Shown: positions 11,928 through 25,775 of the stretch, in pieces | Position numbering within the stretch: the first letter of the stretch is position 1 | How the letters are laid out: every line of letters starts with the position of its first letter | From: Onchocerca volvulus | Lineage: Eukaryota; Nematoda; Chromadorea; Rhabditida; Onchocercidae | NCBI GenBank assembly: GCA_000499405.2 | Contig: HG738137.1 | Span: forward strand, 10,362,768-10,426,767 | Length of the DNA: 64,000 bases | Direction: 5' to 3' | Made by a program: the position numbers and the translations under genes | The notes under the pieces: model-generated | Databases searched by the model: none | Told to the model about the DNA's origin: nothing | What the model saw: the letters and a program-made list of their open reading frames with translations, nothing else

Positions 11928-13184
11928 TAGCCGGGTGTAATTTCTGAACTGAATAATGAAACGTCTCGTCCACGTCGTCCACGTAAGTTCATTCACGATT
12001 TCACCAAATCGTGTTTTTTTTTTTTTTTTTTTTTTGTTTTTAGATTCAAACTTTGAATCAGAAAAGAATAAAAATGAATTTTTTTTTCTTTGTCTTTTCT
12101 CCTAAAATAAACAAAAAAAAAAAAAAATTTTTTTTGAAATGGTAATAATGTAAAGAACGTAAAAAGGAATTAAAAAAAAAAACCAAGAAAACCGAAGAAT
12201 AAAAGAATGAAAGATTTTCAAGGAAGAAAAAAAAATTGAAAAATGAATAGAACAAATCAAAATACGGGAAATAGCAGAATTGGATTTGATGAATAGATGG
12301 ATGCAAAAACGGTTAAAAGAGAATTCTAAATGATGGTCGGTAATTTTAAAAAAAGATTGCGAAATTTTCTTGGATAAATTTTTGAAAAATTAATCCCATA
12401 TATTATGACATATTTCTGACAAATATAATCATTTTGTAATCATGCGATTAAACTTCTTAGCATTGATATATATTGAGATTCATTAAATGAGAATCCAGAA
12501 AAAATATGTGTCATAGTTTTTGCTAAATTTTTCTAGCCAAAACAAATACTAATTTAATATACGATGATGGATGAAAAACGATTCGAAAAATCCTAAACAA
12601 TAAATCAGTACTATTGATTGGTTAAAAGTTTTTTCAGAAATGAATTTTCGAAAAAAAAAAAAAAAAAAACAGCAGTGTCAATAACATTGATGAGGTAAAG
12701 TCTCTTAATTTTAACCAAAAATAAGAGTAAAAAAAAAAAGCAAATTTTCAAATAATGTATAATTGTAATCGTTTAACTACTTACTGGTATGTAATTACCA
12801 GTAATTAAATTAAGCCTAATAGCTTGGATAAAGAAACCTAATAAGGCTATCTCTTGCCTATATTTCATATATAGCCACCAAAAAAATTTTTCTTTTGCTT
12901 GCGAAATTTTTTAATCGCAATTTTTTTTTGTTCCAAATAACATATATAATTTCAAAAAAGTCACGAATAATTCATTTTAATCCTTTTTTTTTTTTTTTTT
13001 TTTAATCACAAAGCATAACATAGTGTGAAATAAAAATATCATATATAATTCAAAAATAATGCGAAACTATTTCCATCGCTGAAATCGTTTGTGATTTATG
13101 ATTTTTCATAATATTGAATGATGAATTTTCCTATTTTGAAATACTGTTCAGAAAAAATGGACTTTTGAAATAGCTGATTTCCAA

Positions 13185-13450
13185 ATACTAATCAAATTAA
13201 TCCTAATTTCATGTTACTTCTTGCTAAATAGTTGCAAATTAAGCCTAATTTCATATTTTTTTACTCCTCAAATAATCATCAAGTTGAGCATAATTCCGTA
13301 TCACTTATTCTTAATGTTTATCAATTTCAGCTCAATTTAATATTGTTTATCTTCAAATGATTGCAAGTTAAGTCTGATTTCATATCACTCATTCTTAAAT
13401 GATTATCAAGTTAGGCTTAATTCTATATGACCAAGTCTTGAAATAATTAC
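13185..13450. repeat. Diverged tandem repeat, about 50-60-bp period
   Basis: Successive copies of a unit like AATGATTATCAAGTTAAGC followed by CTAATTTCATATCACTTATT. Recognisable units begin near 13185, 13228, 13275, 13350 and 13398. A related fragment (TTAAGCCTAATAGC) lies near 12808. Confidence 0.7.
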
Positions 13451-16400
13451 AAAAATTATCAAATAATGAAGTCCACTTTGAAAAGAATTTAGTTTTAATT
13501 CTCTCTTATCAAATCTTGAATAATTATACGAAATGTGTTTTACAAAAATAATAAACCGCTCGAAAAATCACGATCACGATCAACTTATTTATTCGCTTTA
13601 ATTGAAGCCTATTCCTTGGCTTCTTGTCTTCATCCATGCAGCCTGATATTTACTTTTAGCAAAAATGTTTTTGTTTTTTTTAATCAAGAAATGTTAAAAT
13701 GATATCATTTTCTTTTCTATTAGCAATTTTACACAAATTCTTGAAAAGAAAAAAAGATTGGAAAAAAAACAAAAAACAAAAATATAAACTAAAAATGAAA
13801 AAAATTTCGGAAATTTATGCAACAAATGGAAATTCGTGAAATACTGAAAAAAATAAAAATAAAATGTTAATGGAATTTCATAAAACACTTTAAAAATTCC
13901 ATTCTTTTTTGCCCTTTCCTATCAAAAAAGCGAGAAAATAGGAAGAAAAAGGTAAAAAAAAAAAAAGAAGGAATGAATAATAATTAAAAACTTTAAAAAA
14001 AAAAAGAAACAAAATGTTAAATTATTTAATGTGATAATTCTTTTATATAATATCAAAAATATTTCATTGGAGGAAATGTTAAATTGCAACATTTCATTAA
14101 CTAAAGTCTTAATGATGAATATTATAAAATAATAAGAATCAAACATTTAAATTTTAATATTGAATTAGAATTTTTGCAAAAATATTCAGTAAGTTGTATT
14201 GAAACAAAATAATAAAATTTTCAATTAAAGCATCAAAATTGACGAAATTTTCGGGAATTTAATTATTTCATAGCAATATGATTATTAATGATTGAATGTT
14301 TATTAATTTCCAGAGCAATGAAATTCATAAAATTAATCATTTAAACCTCTCAATAATTGGATTAATTATCGTCATCTTGGCTTTTTTCTTATTTTCAACT
14401 ACATATATCACCATATTTTGAAATTGCTTCATAATTTTATTTTTATTCCTAATATTTTGCAAAAGCATGCGCTATTCGGTTCATATTTTGAAAAAATTTA
14501 AATTTTAATAATGAATTAATCAATATTATTCAATTTATCATTCACCTATAAATACCTCACATAATTTCATTTAATTTAATGAAATTAAAATGCTCATATC
14601 ATTAATTTTGCATTTTTACATAAAATTTTTCCATTTTTTTTGTTGTGTTTTAAATACATTATTGATTTGATGAAAACTAATTGACTCTTTCGTAAAAATT
14701 TTACTTTTCCTAATTATAAGCGATTATAAAAATTGCATTTACTTAAAAATAAATTTTAATTTTTGAGAAATTTATTCATCCATTTCCAGTAATTCACGTT
14801 CCTAAACTTTTCGAAATTAATGAGAGAAAAAAGCGAAAAAAAAAAAAGAAAGAAGAAAAGAAATCAAAATTTGAAAAAAAAAATTTTTTTTTCTTAATTG
14901 TCATTTCAAGAATTTAATAAAACAATAATAGGATAGAAATAAATTTGTTTTAGAGTACTTAATAAATAATTGAGAAATGAAAATATTGATATTTATTTAT
15001 TTATTTTTTTTTTTTTTAAATAGAAATGAATTCAACAAATTTAACATTGAGAAAATAAGTATAATTGAAAGCAAAAGTACAAAACAGAATTGTTTCTAAA
15101 TGTATTTATTTTTTTTATAATGATATTTTTTTTTAAAAAACAGAAAATTGTGAAAGAATTTTTTCTTTTTCATAAAAATTCAATTTTTAAATTGATTTAT
15201 TGCTTTCTACGAACAGTATTACTCATATATATACTTAATTTTCGTACTGATATTGGTGAATAACAATTGTCAAACTAATTTATCTTTGAAAAAAAAAAAA
15301 AAAGAAGGAAGAAATTTGCACCATAGAAAAGTTTCAAGTAATTCCTATCCTTTCTTTTTTTTTTTTTTTTTTTTTGTATTTTAGGAAATAAAAAGAGAAA
15401 GATCAAAACATAAAATGAAAATTGCATAATCTTCAAAAAGTATCTAACAAGGAACAAAAATTGGAACAAAGATAAGAGATAAGAGATAAGATAAGATGGA
15501 AAAAAAGAAATGCATTTTGTAAAAATGAAAAAAAAAAAGAAGTGAAATAATTTTCGAAACAAAATTCACTAATCGTTTTTTATTTTTTATCTTTTTTTTT
15601 TCTTATTATGCAAGTAAAAAAGGAAAAAGAAAATAAGATATATTTGATAAATAGAAGAATTAGATTAATTAATTTAAAATTCAAAAGGAATTAATTAAAT
15701 TTCAGATTAAATAAAAGTATTTTGCGACTTAATATTTACTGTTATTTTATATGTATATTAATAATCAATAATTGATTAATTATGTATAATTTTGTAAAGT
15801 AATCGAAAGAATGAAATACACTGTTATGTTTAACAAATAATAACAGTATATCTTTATATTTGTTGCAAGTTTAACAACTTTCATATTTTAAATTTAATTA
15901 AATTGAGATTAAAATTTAAATGAAAGAAATATCTGTGTTTAACTTTTCATAAAAAATCAAATTATACGTTTTATATTTTTAATTTTATTTTTTATTTCAG
16001 TGATATAAATTTAAGTAAAAAAATTTATGCAAAATGAAAAAATTTTTTTCAGTTTTTTTCATATTTATGATTAAATTTTTATCATTGTCCAAATTATTTA
16101 ATTTATCCAGTGAAAATGACAAATAATTTTGAATTTTCTGCGAAATTAAACGGAAATTTTTTATTATGAATTGAAATTAATTTTTCAAATTTTCCGATAC
16201 TTTCGATAATCCGTAATATATTATTTGTAATATGGTTTGAAAAATTAATAATTTGACAGGTAAAATGAATAAATGAAATAGCGAAAACATCTCAAAAACT
16301 TTGACATCGCAGATTTTGATTTAGAAATTTTTAGAAGAAATAAGTATTAATTAAAAATTTTAATAAGAAATATTATAAAATTGTAATGAAAACAATCTCT

Positions 16401-17088
16401 CCAATTAATTAAATTGTCTATAAAATGAGTCATTTGAACAAACTAAAGCAAATTTAAACGAATCGTCAGAAAATAAATGGGAATAAAATTTTATTTGTAG
16501 AATAATTTTTAAATTTCTTTCAATGACATTTTTTTTCGTCGTAAATTAAAATCAATTCAATTATGATAAAAATGAAAAAAAAATCGAGAATAAATTAAAT
16601 TTTTGCTATTTAAACAAAATAGGGAAAATTTGATTTATTTTGAACGAATTTTTTGAAATTTCGACAGTCTTTCAAAAATTTTCAATCACTCTTTTGATGT
16701 TATTAATATTTTACTAATTCTTTATGAATACCTTTTTTTTTTTTGTATGAACTTTTTTCTTCTCTTACCAAAAAACAAAAAAAAAAAAAAAAAATTGCAA
16801 GAACTGGAAATTAAAAGTGGGAAAGAGAAAAATGTAAATTATATAAAATAAATAAATTACACAAAATAAAATGTAATTACGGAAGTAATTAAACTAGAAA
16901 ATTATAAGCGTTAATTTAATTTGTCTCTAAATTTTTGTTAAAATTATTTATTACGAAATAAATAATTTTATTAAATTTTGAATAAAGACGAAAAAAACTT
17001 TTGAAAAAAATTTTAGAATGAAAAAAATAATGAAATTAACAAAAAAATTTGTTCTTATTCATATGTAGATTTGTATTTTTTTGCCTAC

Positions 17089-17121
17089 ACATACAAACAT
17101 ACACACATATACATTATCATG

Positions 17122-17181
<60 letters not shown>

Positions 17182-17374
17182 CATACGTACTACCTACACA
17201 CCTACACACATACATGCTCGACACTCACATACACACATGCATATATATGTATATACATATATATACACATACACTTCCGCACGCAGATCAACATATATAT
17301 ACACATACACACACACATGCACATTCACCACATACACATATTTCACATACACAAATGCATCCATTCATATCCAT

Positions 17375-17413
<39 letters not shown>

Positions 17414-17580
17414 ATACATATACAAGCTCACATATATGCATTTACACATGCATATATATATGTTCACATACACATGTCCATGCATGCACACACACACACA
17501 CACACATACATAAATATGTTCACATACAAACATACAAACATGCACACATACACACACACACATGTACACACATTAAGATT
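17089..17580. repeat. Compound (CA)n/(TACA)n microsatellite block
   Basis: About 490 bp dominated by CA, ACAT and ATAC words, with pure (CA)n runs at about 17125-17175, 17373-17400 and 17487-17508. Long His/Thr-rich open frames on plus and Cys/Val-rich ones on minus are by-products of the dinucleotide repeat. Confidence 0.95.
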
Positions 17581-18109
17581 ATAAATGCTCCCTTTACCGT
17601 ATCGTATACCAAAAAAAGTGTAAATAGAATATGCGTTGTGTAAACGATAAGAAATATTTCTTTTTTGAATCCTACCATTTAATTTATGCAAAAAGAAGAG
17701 AAGAAGGAAAGTGAAAAAACTTGTCAAATAAGTATTCATTAAAATTCATTAATTAGCAAATTAATTAATTAAAAAAAAATCTATAGACAATAAAATGTAG
17801 ACAGATTTATGCAATGTTTTCCATTTTTACATTACAATTTTATTCAAACTATATATATCATTCGACTATGCAATTTAAAAAAAAAAAAAAAGAAATTAAA
17901 TTTTCCTCCAATTTTTTTTTAATTCATTTCGTGAAAGTTGCAAAAAAAAAAAAAAAAATTTAGAGAAGAAAAAAAGAAGCATCATGTTATTTTTATGGAA
18001 GAAAATATTATTTTTTGATAATTAGAAATTAATATTATTAATTAGGCAGATTGAAATTAGGTTGTAATTTATATTGAGTAATTATATATTTTTGCTCCTT
18101 AAAAAAAAT

Positions 18110-18975
18110 TTTTTGAAAATTTATAGAAATAAAAAAATTTTTTTAGCTTTTTTTTTTTCATTTGCTAGAAATTTATCAGAAATACAAATGAAAATCTGAT
18201 TTTTTTTTCTTTTATAAACATGAGGACTGTTGTTTGTTCATTTTGATAACTTTTGAAAATTTTCATAAAATTAAAAAATTTATTCTTTTTTTATTTGCTA
18301 AAAATCTATTAGAAATGAAAACAAAAATACTGTGTTTTTTTTTCGAGCCTTAAAGGAATTCATTTTAACGACTTCTGAAAATTTCCATAACAATAAAAAA
18401 AATTTTACTTATTCTTTTTTTTTTTTTTATTTGTTAGAAATCTGACAGAAATAGAAGCAAATCACATTGTGTTATGATTTTTTTTTCTCGTTTCAAACAT
18501 AAACAATGTTGTTTATTCATTTCAAAAATGATCTTTGAAATTTTTCAAATTAAAAAAAAAAAAAGATTAGTTTGCCCTTTTTTTAATTTGCTAAAAAATT
18601 GCTTGAACTAAAAATTAAAACATCATGCATGATTTTTTTTTTTTTTTGAGTCATAAAAGTTGTTTTTTTTTTTTTTTTTTTGCATTTCAATGATCATTGA
18701 AAATTTTTCATAAACATCAACAAATGTTCGAAAAAAAATTTTTTCTCGTTAAACTTCGTTTTTTATTTGTTAAAAATCTATTTGATCTATCAGAGATAAA
18801 AATAGAAATATCATGGCATGATCTTCTTTGAATCATTTTTTTTTTTTTTTTTTAATTAAAGAAATATTTTTTCGCTCATTTCAAAGATTTTTGAGAAATC
18901 GCAGAAACTGTAAGATTTTGTTGATAATTATTTATCAAAAATCTAGCCGAAATGAAGGTAAAAAAAAGCGATGAA
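18110..18975. repeat. Diverged tandem array, about 130-180-bp period, about six units
   Basis: Each unit has the order ATTTGCTAGAAATCTATCAG, a GAAAT...AAAA segment, a poly(T) run, then GTTCATTTCAATGATCTTTG-like and AAAATTTTTCATAAAATT segments and another poly(T). The ATTTGYTARAAATCTA block recurs near 18160, 18292, 18430, 18586, 18763 and 18928. Copies are strongly diverged and differ in poly(T) length. Confidence 0.75.
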
Positions 18976-19794
18976 CAAGGAAATAATTCAATTGTTCATT
19001 TTAATACTTCAAAAAAAAAAAAAAAATTAAAAATTCAGGATTAGAAAACGATAGGCCAGAGATTACAGTACAAATCAAATACTAAGTAAACTTTTATCAA
19101 CGATATTTTGTAATAAATTAAATCGACAAGCATGGATGAGTAATTTATTGATGACGAAAATTTTTGTCATTCAAAAAAAATCGATAAATATTTAATGTTA
19201 GTAAAAAGAAAAAAAAAATTCAATGTGCCAAGTTTATTTATTGTCATAAAAAAGTTTGCAATCAAAATTCTGCTAAAGGATGTTTGAATTTTATAAAAAA
19301 TCTTAAATTTATGCGTCGATAATTTACTAAATGAAAAAAAAAAGTTGGAAATAATTTTGGAATATTATTTATTCGATTTGTTGAAATTTTTCCTATTTCA
19401 AATATTTTTCTTAAATTATTAAATATTCTTAAAAAGATTAAGCGAATTTCAAAGAATGGATTAAAGAAAAAACGAAATATTTCAATACTTCTGATATAAA
19501 ATGAAATGCTAATCATATTTTCTAATTTCAAGCAAATTTGGAATTTTTTTGGGAATAAAAAAGAAAAAAAACGATGCAAAAGAAAAATTATTGCATAAGT
19601 AATAACCGTAAAATGAAGAATAAATTATTTGCTTTTTGAATAAAGAAAAAAAAAAAAAGCGAGAAATGTTTGCTCACAATATTTTATGTGAAAAAATTAT
19701 TAGCCATAAAAATTTGCATATATTTGCAAATGTTTTTTACCTAAAAATTGGAAAAAAGAAAAAATTCATTTGAATTAGCAACTAATAAACATGG

Positions 19795-20480
19795 CAGCAT
19801 TTTTACCATCACTTATTTCGATGATGACATTTTTATTATCAATGTTAGAAATCATCATCATTATTATCAATCTTATAAATCACCATTATTATTATCAATG
19901 TTATAAATCATTATCATTTTATAAATCATCATTATCATCAATGTTATAATTATCATCAATATTATCAATCATCATTTTTGTTATTGAAAAATAATGATAA
20001 AACTGAAAGTGATAATAATGATATAATGATATAGTTAACTAGTCATTATTAAATTAAGCATCATTTCAAGCACTAATCAATCTTATCAATTTTTTTTAAA
20101 ACTATTATCAGTGCTGTTAATGGTTATTATTAGCATCATTTCTAGCACCATTTCCATTCTTATCATTTTTTAAAAGTGCTATTGATAATAATCATCAATA
20201 ATATTCTTATCACTTTTTTAAAAATTATTATCATTGCTATCAGTGGTTATTTTTAGCAACATTCCTGGCATTATTCTTATCACTTTTTTAAAACTATTAA
20301 TACTAGCTATCAGTCTTGTCAATTTTTTGAAACTATTATCATTGCTACTAAACGTTACGAATTGGCATCATTTCTAACACATTCGTAACATTTTTTTTTT
20401 TTTTTAAATAACTAGTAATTTTTGTTAATAATTGTTATCATTATCATCAAAGTATACACTTAGAAGTCTTGGACATTAGA
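19795..20480. repeat. ATC/ATT-rich repeat block with diverged longer units
   Basis: The left part (19795-19990) is imperfect TCATCATTATTATCAATGTT. From about 20075 to 20400 a longer diverged unit repeats: CTTATCACTTTTTTAAAACT, ATTATCATTGCTATCAGTGG, then a TTATTTTTAGCATCATTTCT-like segment, in about five imperfect copies. Confidence 0.65.
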
Positions 20481-21059
20481 CATTGATAAACGTAAAAATG
20501 ATAAACATAAACTTTTTCGAAGAAAAAAAATGATTTTTATTGAAAAATTTTCATTTTAACAAGACTACCAACTGTCCCAAATATACGTGGAGTGGAAGTG
20601 CAATTGACATGAGAAAAGATGGAAAATAGAAAAAATTTCGGAAAGATGAAAAGGACAGAAAAACGAAAAGAATATCCGGAATGAATTAATTATATTTTTT
20701 TTCTTTTTTTTATGAAATCAAAAATCAAAATATTTCAATTCTGGTAAATATTTTTCCACTCGTATATGTTAATCGCCTATTAAAATTAATCCGATGATTA
20801 ACTTTTATATTATACATATTATTATTATTATTGCTGGATCAAAAAAAAAAAAAAAAAAAAAGAGAAATGGAAATGAAAATTAATTTTATAATGTCTTTCA
20901 ATAATAACTGAAAAAAGATATAGCATTAATTAGAAAGATCGAACTGATCGAATTTGTTTGAATGATGAACAAAATTAGCTGGATAAAATAATATGAAATG
21001 ATATAATGGATTCTATTATGAAAATTTTTTTAAAATTATTACCCAGAAATTAGAAAAAT

Positions 21060-21155
21060 ACTAATTTATACTGATTAAAATATTGATTAAGATGCTGATT
21101 AAAAATACTGATTAAAAAAATGCTGATTGAAAATACTGATAAATTAATTAATGGA
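21060..21155. repeat. Short tandem repeat, TACTGATTAAAA-like unit
   Basis: Six or seven imperfect copies of a 13-17-bp unit (ATACTGATTAAAAA, ATGCTGATTGAAAA and similar). Confidence 0.7.
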
Positions 21156-24100
21156 TGGTTAAATTGAGCGCTTGATTTATATAATCATTTCGAATTTAAT
21201 AATCAGTACGAATTTAAATTGAATATCGGTTCATTCTCACGTATATGGTAATAAAGCAATGCTTCGTTAACCTTAAATATTGAGGTCATTTTCATGTGTA
21301 ATAATTAATTAATGCATCATTTTGCATTTATAAAAATTTTTCATGCCAAAATATTTCAAGCATGGATATTTTTCATCCCAATACTATCTCTATAATTGAA
21401 TAGAATTAATTTTAATTTGAAATTTAAACTTAATTTGATAAAAAAAATGCATGCGAATGTAATTGATAAAATCGATTACAAAGATTGATGTACAATGAAT
21501 GTAAATATAATATTTTATAACCTAAACAAAATATAATATTATAATATTATTTTTGAAATTAGAAAGAAAGAAAAAATTCCATATTTGAAATAAAATTTTA
21601 GATTTTCCAAAAAAAAAAAGAGAAATCTGAATTGAATAAAATAAAGATAGCATATGAAAATGGTAATAAAATATGTTAATATGAAGGCAAATAAATGAAT
21701 GAAAATTCTATTCAATTCAAAAAAAAGGTACAAAGAAGAAAAAAAAAAATAAAAGTTATAGTGGTGATGATATGGGAGAGGAAACAAGGCAAAAATCAAG
21801 AATCGAAAATGGAGAGCAGTAGGTTGACATCGTGTCAACGATAAGCTATCGTTGACAGTACTGTCACGCTTTCATCTATCATCCAACAAAAAATTGCAAA
21901 CATCGACAGAAAATGGTTTAAAAAAAAAAAAAAAAAAAAGAAAGTTTGCTTATTAAAATGAATTCAATTTGTATTTACAGATGAATAGATTTATACGTGA
22001 TATACGTGTATATACGTGTACGTTTATACGTGTGCATGTATTTACGTATGTATATATGTATTGCTATATAAATGATTGAAATAGAAATTTATTTGAAATT
22101 ATTTTAATATCACATGAAAGGAAAGATATGCAATTATGAAAAAAGAAAAATACGAAAATTTCATAATTTTATTTATTTACAATCAAAATCGATTATTTCA
22201 ATATTGATTTTAATATTATTGAATTACTAAATAAAAAAAAAAAACAACATAACATTAACATTCTATTTATATTTTAGTGAAAATTCATTTTTCCTTTTGC
22301 TTCCTTTCCATGTTATTTTTTTGCAAATTCAATCGATAATTTTCACTTAATATATTTGTTCTTTTTTAATTTTATTTAAAATTCAATTTATATTAAATAA
22401 ATTTAAAGCTAAAAAAAAAAAAAAGAAAGAAGAACGAATTATAACAATTAAATGGTTATTTTTAACAAAAAAATTTTAAGAATTAATAAATTTCTTCATA
22501 ATACATCAAATTTTACATGAAAAAAATCCAAAACATAATTAGTATTAAATATATTCAATAAAAATTTTGTTTAATTCAATGTATTAGAAGAATGAATGTT
22601 ATAGATAAAATGTAATTGTGCAAGTATATATTTGGAAGGAGTAATTTTTAATTAATTAATTAATTAATTCTTGAAAGTTAAAAAATTTTATCAAAATATA
22701 TCGTAAGTATAACAATAAAGAAAAAGCTTATAAGATTAACAACGCCAAGCAATTAACAACTTAGTAATTAATAAACAACTCATTCTTTTCTCTTTTTTTC
22801 TCCACCTCTCTCTCTCTCCTTTTTCATTCTTTCCTCTTTGTATGTATTAAAAATTTTCTGTTATTTTTCTTTTTTATAAAGAAAACGAAGAAAACAAGAA
22901 GAGAATACCAAATTTAATGATGATAACGATTATGATAACTAATAGCGATGATAAGCATAGAATGATTATCATTATTATCATCATTATTATCATTATTATT
23001 GTTAGGATTATCATATTATTATGTGAAAATAGAAAAAAAGAAATGAAAAGTAAAAAAGCATACAATTTAAAGGATACAATGATCAATTTTATTTTTCAAT
23101 CGTAAACTTAAAGGACATTTTGAGGTAATTAAAAAAAAAGTAAATAAATAAATGATTGAAAAAAAAATTTTTTTGGCAATTCGGAGCGAACAAGAAAATA
23201 CATCAGATAATATTAAATATTGGAAAAATACATTAAGGAAAGAAGTAATTTACTAAAACGAATATCATTGATTGAAATCTATGATTAAAATTTGTTCGAA
23301 AAATTTCAATTGTAAAATTATTTGATAATTTATAAGAATATATGTGAATGAATTTATTATACTATCATAAAATTATGAAAATATTATATTTCATCCAGTT
23401 TTGAATTTATATCAAAAAAAAAAAGTAATAAAAGAAGAAGTAATATTATTTATGAGTAATTCAAAAAAGAATAAAATAGAAGAATTATTGATTCTACCCT
23501 AAGGATAGTTTGATGATTCACAAAAATATATTAAAACTAGTTTTCATCAATAATTTTATGAAAAAAAAAAACAAAAACAAAAAAATGATATTCAAAATGA
23601 ATTATAACAATACAATTTCATAATTTTTCAATAACAAATAATTTTTTCAATTGTACATCTGACTACTGATCATAGTCAAAATGATATATATCAGATGATA
23701 TGCATTATAATGATAAATATAATTGATAAAAAATCACATAGAAAAAATAATTCAAAGAAAAAATGACAAGAAATACTGAAGAAATATTAAAATAATACTG
23801 AATATATATAATATGAAATATATTGCATGCAATGTTCCATAAAATCTTAGAAAATGGTATTTTTTTTTTTTTTTATTCACTATAATTTAAATAATACAAA
23901 ATTTGATGTGATATATGATTTTTTTTTGAAACAAAATTTTATTTATAGTTTCATAACATTTTATCAAAAGAATAAAAATAAAATTAAATTAGAAAATTGT
24001 ATAATTAATTTGTATTGAAAATATGTACTAAATTATACTGATATCGCATATATGATTTCTATCAATATTATTTCATCTCTTAGCTACGATCACTATCAGA

Positions 24101-24682
24101 ATACGAATAATTAAAATAAATAAATTCAAATTTTACCCAAATAAAAGATGAAACAATTCTTTTATCTGCATTAGTTTCAGCGTTTATTTCTGTTATCATA
24201 TCCAATTTACATTGCGCAGTTTTCTAAATCATAAAAATTTTAATAATAATCCGATAGTAACTTATAAAAATTTCAGAATTTAAAAAATTTAAAATTTTTC
24301 ATTTTACACGAAAATTTTTTTATTAATAAAAAAAGAAAAAAGTGTTGATAAATAACTTCTCGCTATAAGAAAGCAAAACAAATTATTGTTATAATGAAAT
24401 TCTACAGCTGAAATATTTTGTCCAAGAAATTTGCATGTAGCGTTCCTTATATATCATTTTGAATTCAATAATAAATCACTTAAATTTTTTAAATAATCTC
24501 AGGAAATTTCCGAATAGCAAATAGACATATTTTGAAAAGAAATATTCACATTTGAAATGGGGATTTTTGCAATTTAAATGCAAGAATTTAATGCATATTT
24601 CAAAAAGGAAAGAATAGTTTTATCAATTTATAAATTTAATGATGACGAAAAAAAAGTTTTAATTAATTAAGATTCAACAGAA

Positions 24683-24906
24683 CTTCTTCATGATTTTTTT
24701 CAACGCTGCCAAATTTTCGCTTGCTTCCGCAAATTCTCCTTCTTCCATACCTTCTCCAACATACCTTATTAAAATTTAAATTAAATAAGAGCATAAAATT
24801 TTAATTGAAAATTATCTGAAAATCATCAAGAGACAGTGCACAATTGAGTGATCATAGAAAATTTAAAGAGTGGAACAAATTTTCGATTTTTACAACAAAT
24901 CTGACT

Positions 24907-24953
<47 letters not shown>

Positions 24954-25775
24954 TGAATAAATTCAATTTACCAATGAACAAACGCTCGTTTGGCTTACAT
25001 CAAATCAAATTTATAGTCAAGTCTAGCCCAGGCCTCAGCAATTGATGTTGTATTGGCTAGCATGCGAACAGCTCATTGAAATTTTGCTAAATCACCACAA
25101 GGTACAGCTGTAGCTGGTTGATAGTTGATACCTACTTTGAAACCAGTTGGACACCTAAATCTTAAGTGAAATTTAAGAAACCAAAAAATCCCATTTCAAT
25201 TTATTGATTAATTAATCAATGGAGCAAAAATTAAAGTCATTAATTTCAGCCTTAATTAATCACTTATATACAATAGATCTCAGGGAAGTTAGATTCAGAA
25301 AAGCAAAAAAGAAATTTATCAAAACAGAAGCGTGCCAATCAACAAATTGAATTGAACGTTTCGTTTTTATTGTTGCTATCGCCACATTAACATTCCTTCA
25401 AATAAGTAAAGTTTTAGTTTATTAGCTTTTAGAAAGTGATGGCCAAGCATTTGTCTATTTGGCCATCTTTTTTGTTGGCCTGTAATATTTGACTTTTTAA
25501 AATTTCATATTTGAAGTAATTTTGCAATTTTTTCCAGTGTCTAAAGCATTAGCGTCAAATTGATTAGGTTGGAATCTTTCTGCTCAAAAAAGACAAGCCT
25601 GAAATGAGAATGATGACCCTACCTTAGGCACTCCATCACCTCTAAAAAGTAAACAGCATACCATAAATTTTCCCTGTCTTGGATCACATTTAACCATTTG
25701 ATTACCAGGCTCAAAACACCGGTTTGTTATTTCCGGTACCGTTAGTTGTTCATGAAAGGCACACTCATTAAAATT
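24683..25775 (-). pseudogene. Alpha-tubulin pseudogene fragment
   Basis: Three minus-strand segments match the conserved C-terminal part of alpha-tubulin in order. 25623-25772 has [20 protein letters not shown] and [12 protein letters not shown]. 24971-25154 has [18 protein letters not shown] and LANTTSIAEAWARLDYKFDL. 24690-24764 has YVGEGMEEGEFAEASENLAA. Broken features: an Arg codon is TGA in the middle segment (after DLAKFQ), the Tyr of the MYAKRAFVHW motif is TAA, and the frame shifts after LAAL. Splice-like boundaries persist (GTAAAT after FVHW, TTTAG before CPTGF), so it looks like a decayed intron-containing copy rather than a retrocopy. No N-terminal GTPase half was found. Confidence 0.87.
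24911..24951. repeat. 41-bp poly(A) tract
   Basis: Uninterrupted A run inside the intron-like gap of the tubulin pseudogene. Confidence 0.98.

Larger units (their letters stand above)
11928..24680. other. Gene desert, very AT-rich, homopolymers and tandem repeats
   Basis: No exon could be supported on either strand. Open frames here are dominated by K/N/F/L/I homopolymer translation. Dense poly(A)/poly(T) tracts of 10-25 bp occur throughout. The distinct repeat arrays inside it are listed separately. Confidence 0.7.

Noticed and set aside
17049..17739. Long overlapping His/Thr-rich and Cys/Val-rich open frames on both strands
   Set aside because: They are translations of the (CA)n/(TACA)n microsatellite; no splice sites or non-repeat coding sequence support them.
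22900..23105. Ile-rich open frames on both strands
   Set aside because: Low-complexity ATT/ATC repeats; no exon features.
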